Shown piece after piece: positions 62,462 through 64,000 of a stretch of DNA of 64,000 bases. The stretch lies in contig NC_013790.1 of NCBI RefSeq assembly GCF_000024185.1, forward strand, positions 2,865,613 through 2,929,612, written 5' to 3'. Source of the stretch: Methanobrevibacter ruminantium M1. GTDB lineage: Archaea > Methanobacteriota > Methanobacteria > Methanobacteriales > Methanobacteriaceae. The notes under the pieces were generated by a model. That model had not been told where the DNA came from, did not search any database, and saw only the letters and a program-made list of their open reading frames with translations. The position numbers and the translations under genes are program-made. The stretch's first letter is position 1. Each line of letters opens with the position of its first letter.

Positions 62462-64000
62462 ATGACAGCTGAAACACTTCTTAAATTTGCAAGAAAAGGA
62501 ATAATATTAACACCAGGGGCGTATGATTTAATTCTAGGCTCAGATAATCCTTTAGATTTAAGTTCATCAATTATTTTAAAATTAAAAAGCGGAAAGTATT
62601 CTAATGAAGATCTGGTTCCGGTAGATGAGAAGCAGATAAAAGAAATGATGAAAGCGCTTGGAATAAGTGTTAAAGAGAACAAGGGATTAGATCATGGCTC
62701 TTTAGATGACTTTGGTAGTAGAACTAGTGGAGAAGGTCTTGAAAGAAAGATTGAAACAAGACCTGAAAAAACTGTGGAAAAAGCAGTAGAGCCACAACAA
62801 GCAGTGGAAACTAGAGAACAAAAACCACAACAAACCTTCAAACCAACACAAGAAAAAACTGTGGAGAAACCTATAGAAAAACCACAACAAACATTCGAAC
62901 CAAACCAACAAAGAACCGTGGAGAAACCTATAGAAAAACCACAACAAACATTCGAAACACCTGCAAAACAAACCCGTGCAGAAAAACCAATAAAACCACA
63001 AATAAAACCAATTAGTGCAGAAAAACCAACAGAAGCACCACAAAGGCAAGAAACTAAAGAAATAGAAAAAACCATAGAAAAACCTAAATCTGATAAGCCT
63101 AAAGTAAATGCAGGCTATCCTAGTGATCATATTGTAAAAATAGACAATGTAGAAGTGTCTGAAGAGACTAAAAAGAAATACAGAAGAAACTTAACAGAAT
63201 CTAAAGTCAATTTTGACGGTTTCAAGGTCCTAAAGGACACAAGCAACAAGTCATACACAAGCGGTGAGATAGGAAACCTTATCGAATATTTCCAAAACAG
63301 GTATAAGAAATTATCTGACATATTATCTAAAAGGCCAGAACTACGTACATGGCAGAAAATCAATGAAATCACCGAGACTCAGACTGATTTAAATCTTATT
63401 GTAATGATTACAGACATAAAAAGCACTAAAAACGGCCATTACTTCATAGAAGTGGAGGACGATACCGGCTCTATGCCTATCCTTGTAAGCAAGGATAACG
63501 ACCAGCTGATACGAGCTGCCAAGAATCTTATGAAAGATGAGGTCATTGGTATTGTCGCTCAAAAAAGGCCGGGAAATGAGCTTGCAATCTGTCAAAACAT
63601 CATAGATCCGGGAGTTCCAAGAATAGCTAAAAAGGAAGTGAACTTTGGAACAGTATTTACCTCAGACATTCACATTGGAAGCTCAACCTTCCTTGAAGAC
63701 GCCTTTACAAGATTCATCAAATGGATTAATGGCGATTTCGGAAGCGAAGAGCAGATGGAAATGGCTAATAACGTTAAATACATGATTATTGGTGGAGATA
63801 TCGTAGACGGAATTGGTGTCTATCCAAATCAGGATAAGGAATTGGCAATAAAAGACATTACAGCCCAATATGATGAGGCTGCACGTCTTGTAGGCGACAT
63901 AAGAAGCGATGTAAAGATCATCATTACTCCTGGAAACCACGACGCTTCAAGAGTGGCTGAGCCACAGCCTGCTGTACCTGAAAAGTATGCTAAATCATTA
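62462..64000 (+). CDS. polB: DNA polymerase D small subunit (DP1), cut by right edge
   Basis: 513 codons are visible and the frame is open at the edge. The conserved part begins near residue 215. It has an OB-fold region (LIVMITDIKSTKNGHYFIEV) and then the calcineurin-like nuclease motifs FTSDIHIGSSTF, IIGGDIVDGIG and TPGNHDASR. This is the proofreading 3'-5' exonuclease subunit of the euryarchaeal replicative polymerase D. Residues about 100-210 are a Gln/Pro/Lys/Glu-rich linker with a 19-residue repeat (KTVEKPIEKPQQTFE). The start at 62462 is the first ATG; a clear ribosome binding site is lacking. Confidence 0.92.
   Translation, partial: MTAETLLKFARKGIILTPGAYDLILGSDNPLDLSSSIILKLKSGKYSNEDLVPVDEKQIKEMMKALGISVKENKGLDHGSLDDFGSRTSGEGLERKIETRPEKTVEKAVEPQQAVETREQKPQQTFKPTQEKTVEKPIEKPQQTFEPNQQRTVEKPIEKPQQTFETPAKQTRAEKPIKPQIKPISAEKPTEAPQRQETKEIEKTIEKPKSDKPKVNAGYPSDHIVKIDNVEVSEETKKKYRRNLTESKVNFDGFKVLKDTSNKSYTSGEIGNLIEYFQNRYKKLSDILSKRPELRTWQKINEITETQTDLNLIVMITDIKSTKNGHYFIEVEDDTGSMPILVSKDNDQLIRAAKNLMKDEVIGIVAQKRPGNELAICQNIIDPGVPRIAKKEVNFGTVFTSDIHIGSSTFLEDAFTRFIKWINGDFGSEEQMEMANNVKYMIIGGDIVDGIGVYPNQDKELAIKDITAQYDEAARLVGDIRSDVKIIITPGNHDASRVAEPQPAVPEKYAKSL
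62805..62960 (+). repeat. 57 bp in-frame tandem repeat in the polymerase D gene
   Basis: GTGGAGAAACCTATAGAAAA recurs at 62861 and 62918 with an older copy before it, giving a 57 bp period that encodes a 19-residue KPIEKPQQTFE-type repeat. Confidence 0.82.

Overview
The window looks like a chromosome segment of a methanogenic archaeon of the order Methanobacteriales, most likely a Methanobrevibacter of the rumen or gut. The DNA is very AT-rich. It carries archaeal-only genes: the DNA polymerase D small subunit, a CTP-dependent riboflavin kinase, a UbiD-type enzyme of the archaeal mevalonate route and its DUF35 Zn-ribbon neighbour, and tetrapyrrole chelatase and methylase genes. It also has the huge adhesin-like proteins and the TagF-like glycerophosphotransferases typical of gut Methanobacteriales. 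Ribosome binding sites are mostly GAGGTGAT-like. I saw no rRNA, tRNA, CRISPR array, integrase or transposase.

Layout. 1-5.4 kb: two zinc-ribbon proteins (one cut by the left edge), riboflavin kinase, a GpgS-like membrane glycosyltransferase, and a purine permease broken by a one-base frameshift. 5.4-7.4 kb: a 2 kb gene-free region with two ~300 bp direct repeats around a candidate structured RNA (a perfect four-way junction), then a leader with two matching tandem hairpins. 7.4-16.7 kb: a 3079-residue surface adhesin-like protein (beta-helix plus DUF11-like repeats). 17.6-19.8 kb: a Tex-type RNA-binding protein. 20-41 kb: a surface-polymer region with acyltransferases, two giant fusions of a GT2 glycosyltransferase with a TagF-like glycerophosphotransferase, another GT2, a short TagF-like enzyme, a sugar-phosphate-type nucleotidyltransferase and glycerol-3-phosphate dehydrogenase, interrupted by PurE and UbiD family genes. 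Together these could make and decorate a glycerol-phosphate polymer resembling teichoic acid, but no activity can be proven from sequence.

40.7-50.5 kb: an AmrS-type radical SAM protein, ThiL, a serine-dehydrogenase-type proteinase preceded by three tandem paralogous genes for 44-45 residue proteins, a decayed C69 peptidase, an NSS transporter, a GNAT acetyltransferase, a cytosine-deaminase-like enzyme, a two-domain CbiX-type chelatase and a DUF35 protein. 51-64 kb: two pilin-like membrane proteins, a VapBC pair, an ABC exporter, an MgtE-like cation transporter with a PhoU/TrkA-C partner, a CbiH-type methylase, a Ser/Gly-rich secreted protein and the DNA polymerase D small subunit, which runs off the right edge.

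The most novel-looking feature is the 43.3-45.3 kb cassette array: a small-protein gene and the first part of a proteinase gene are repeated three times, only one copy keeps the full proteinase, and two identical 16 bp palindromes lie upstream. Other themes are one-base frameshifts in three genes (real decay, phase variation or sequencing error), low-complexity inserts inside conserved enzymes, and 30-60 bp AT-rich tandem repeats in many intergenic gaps.
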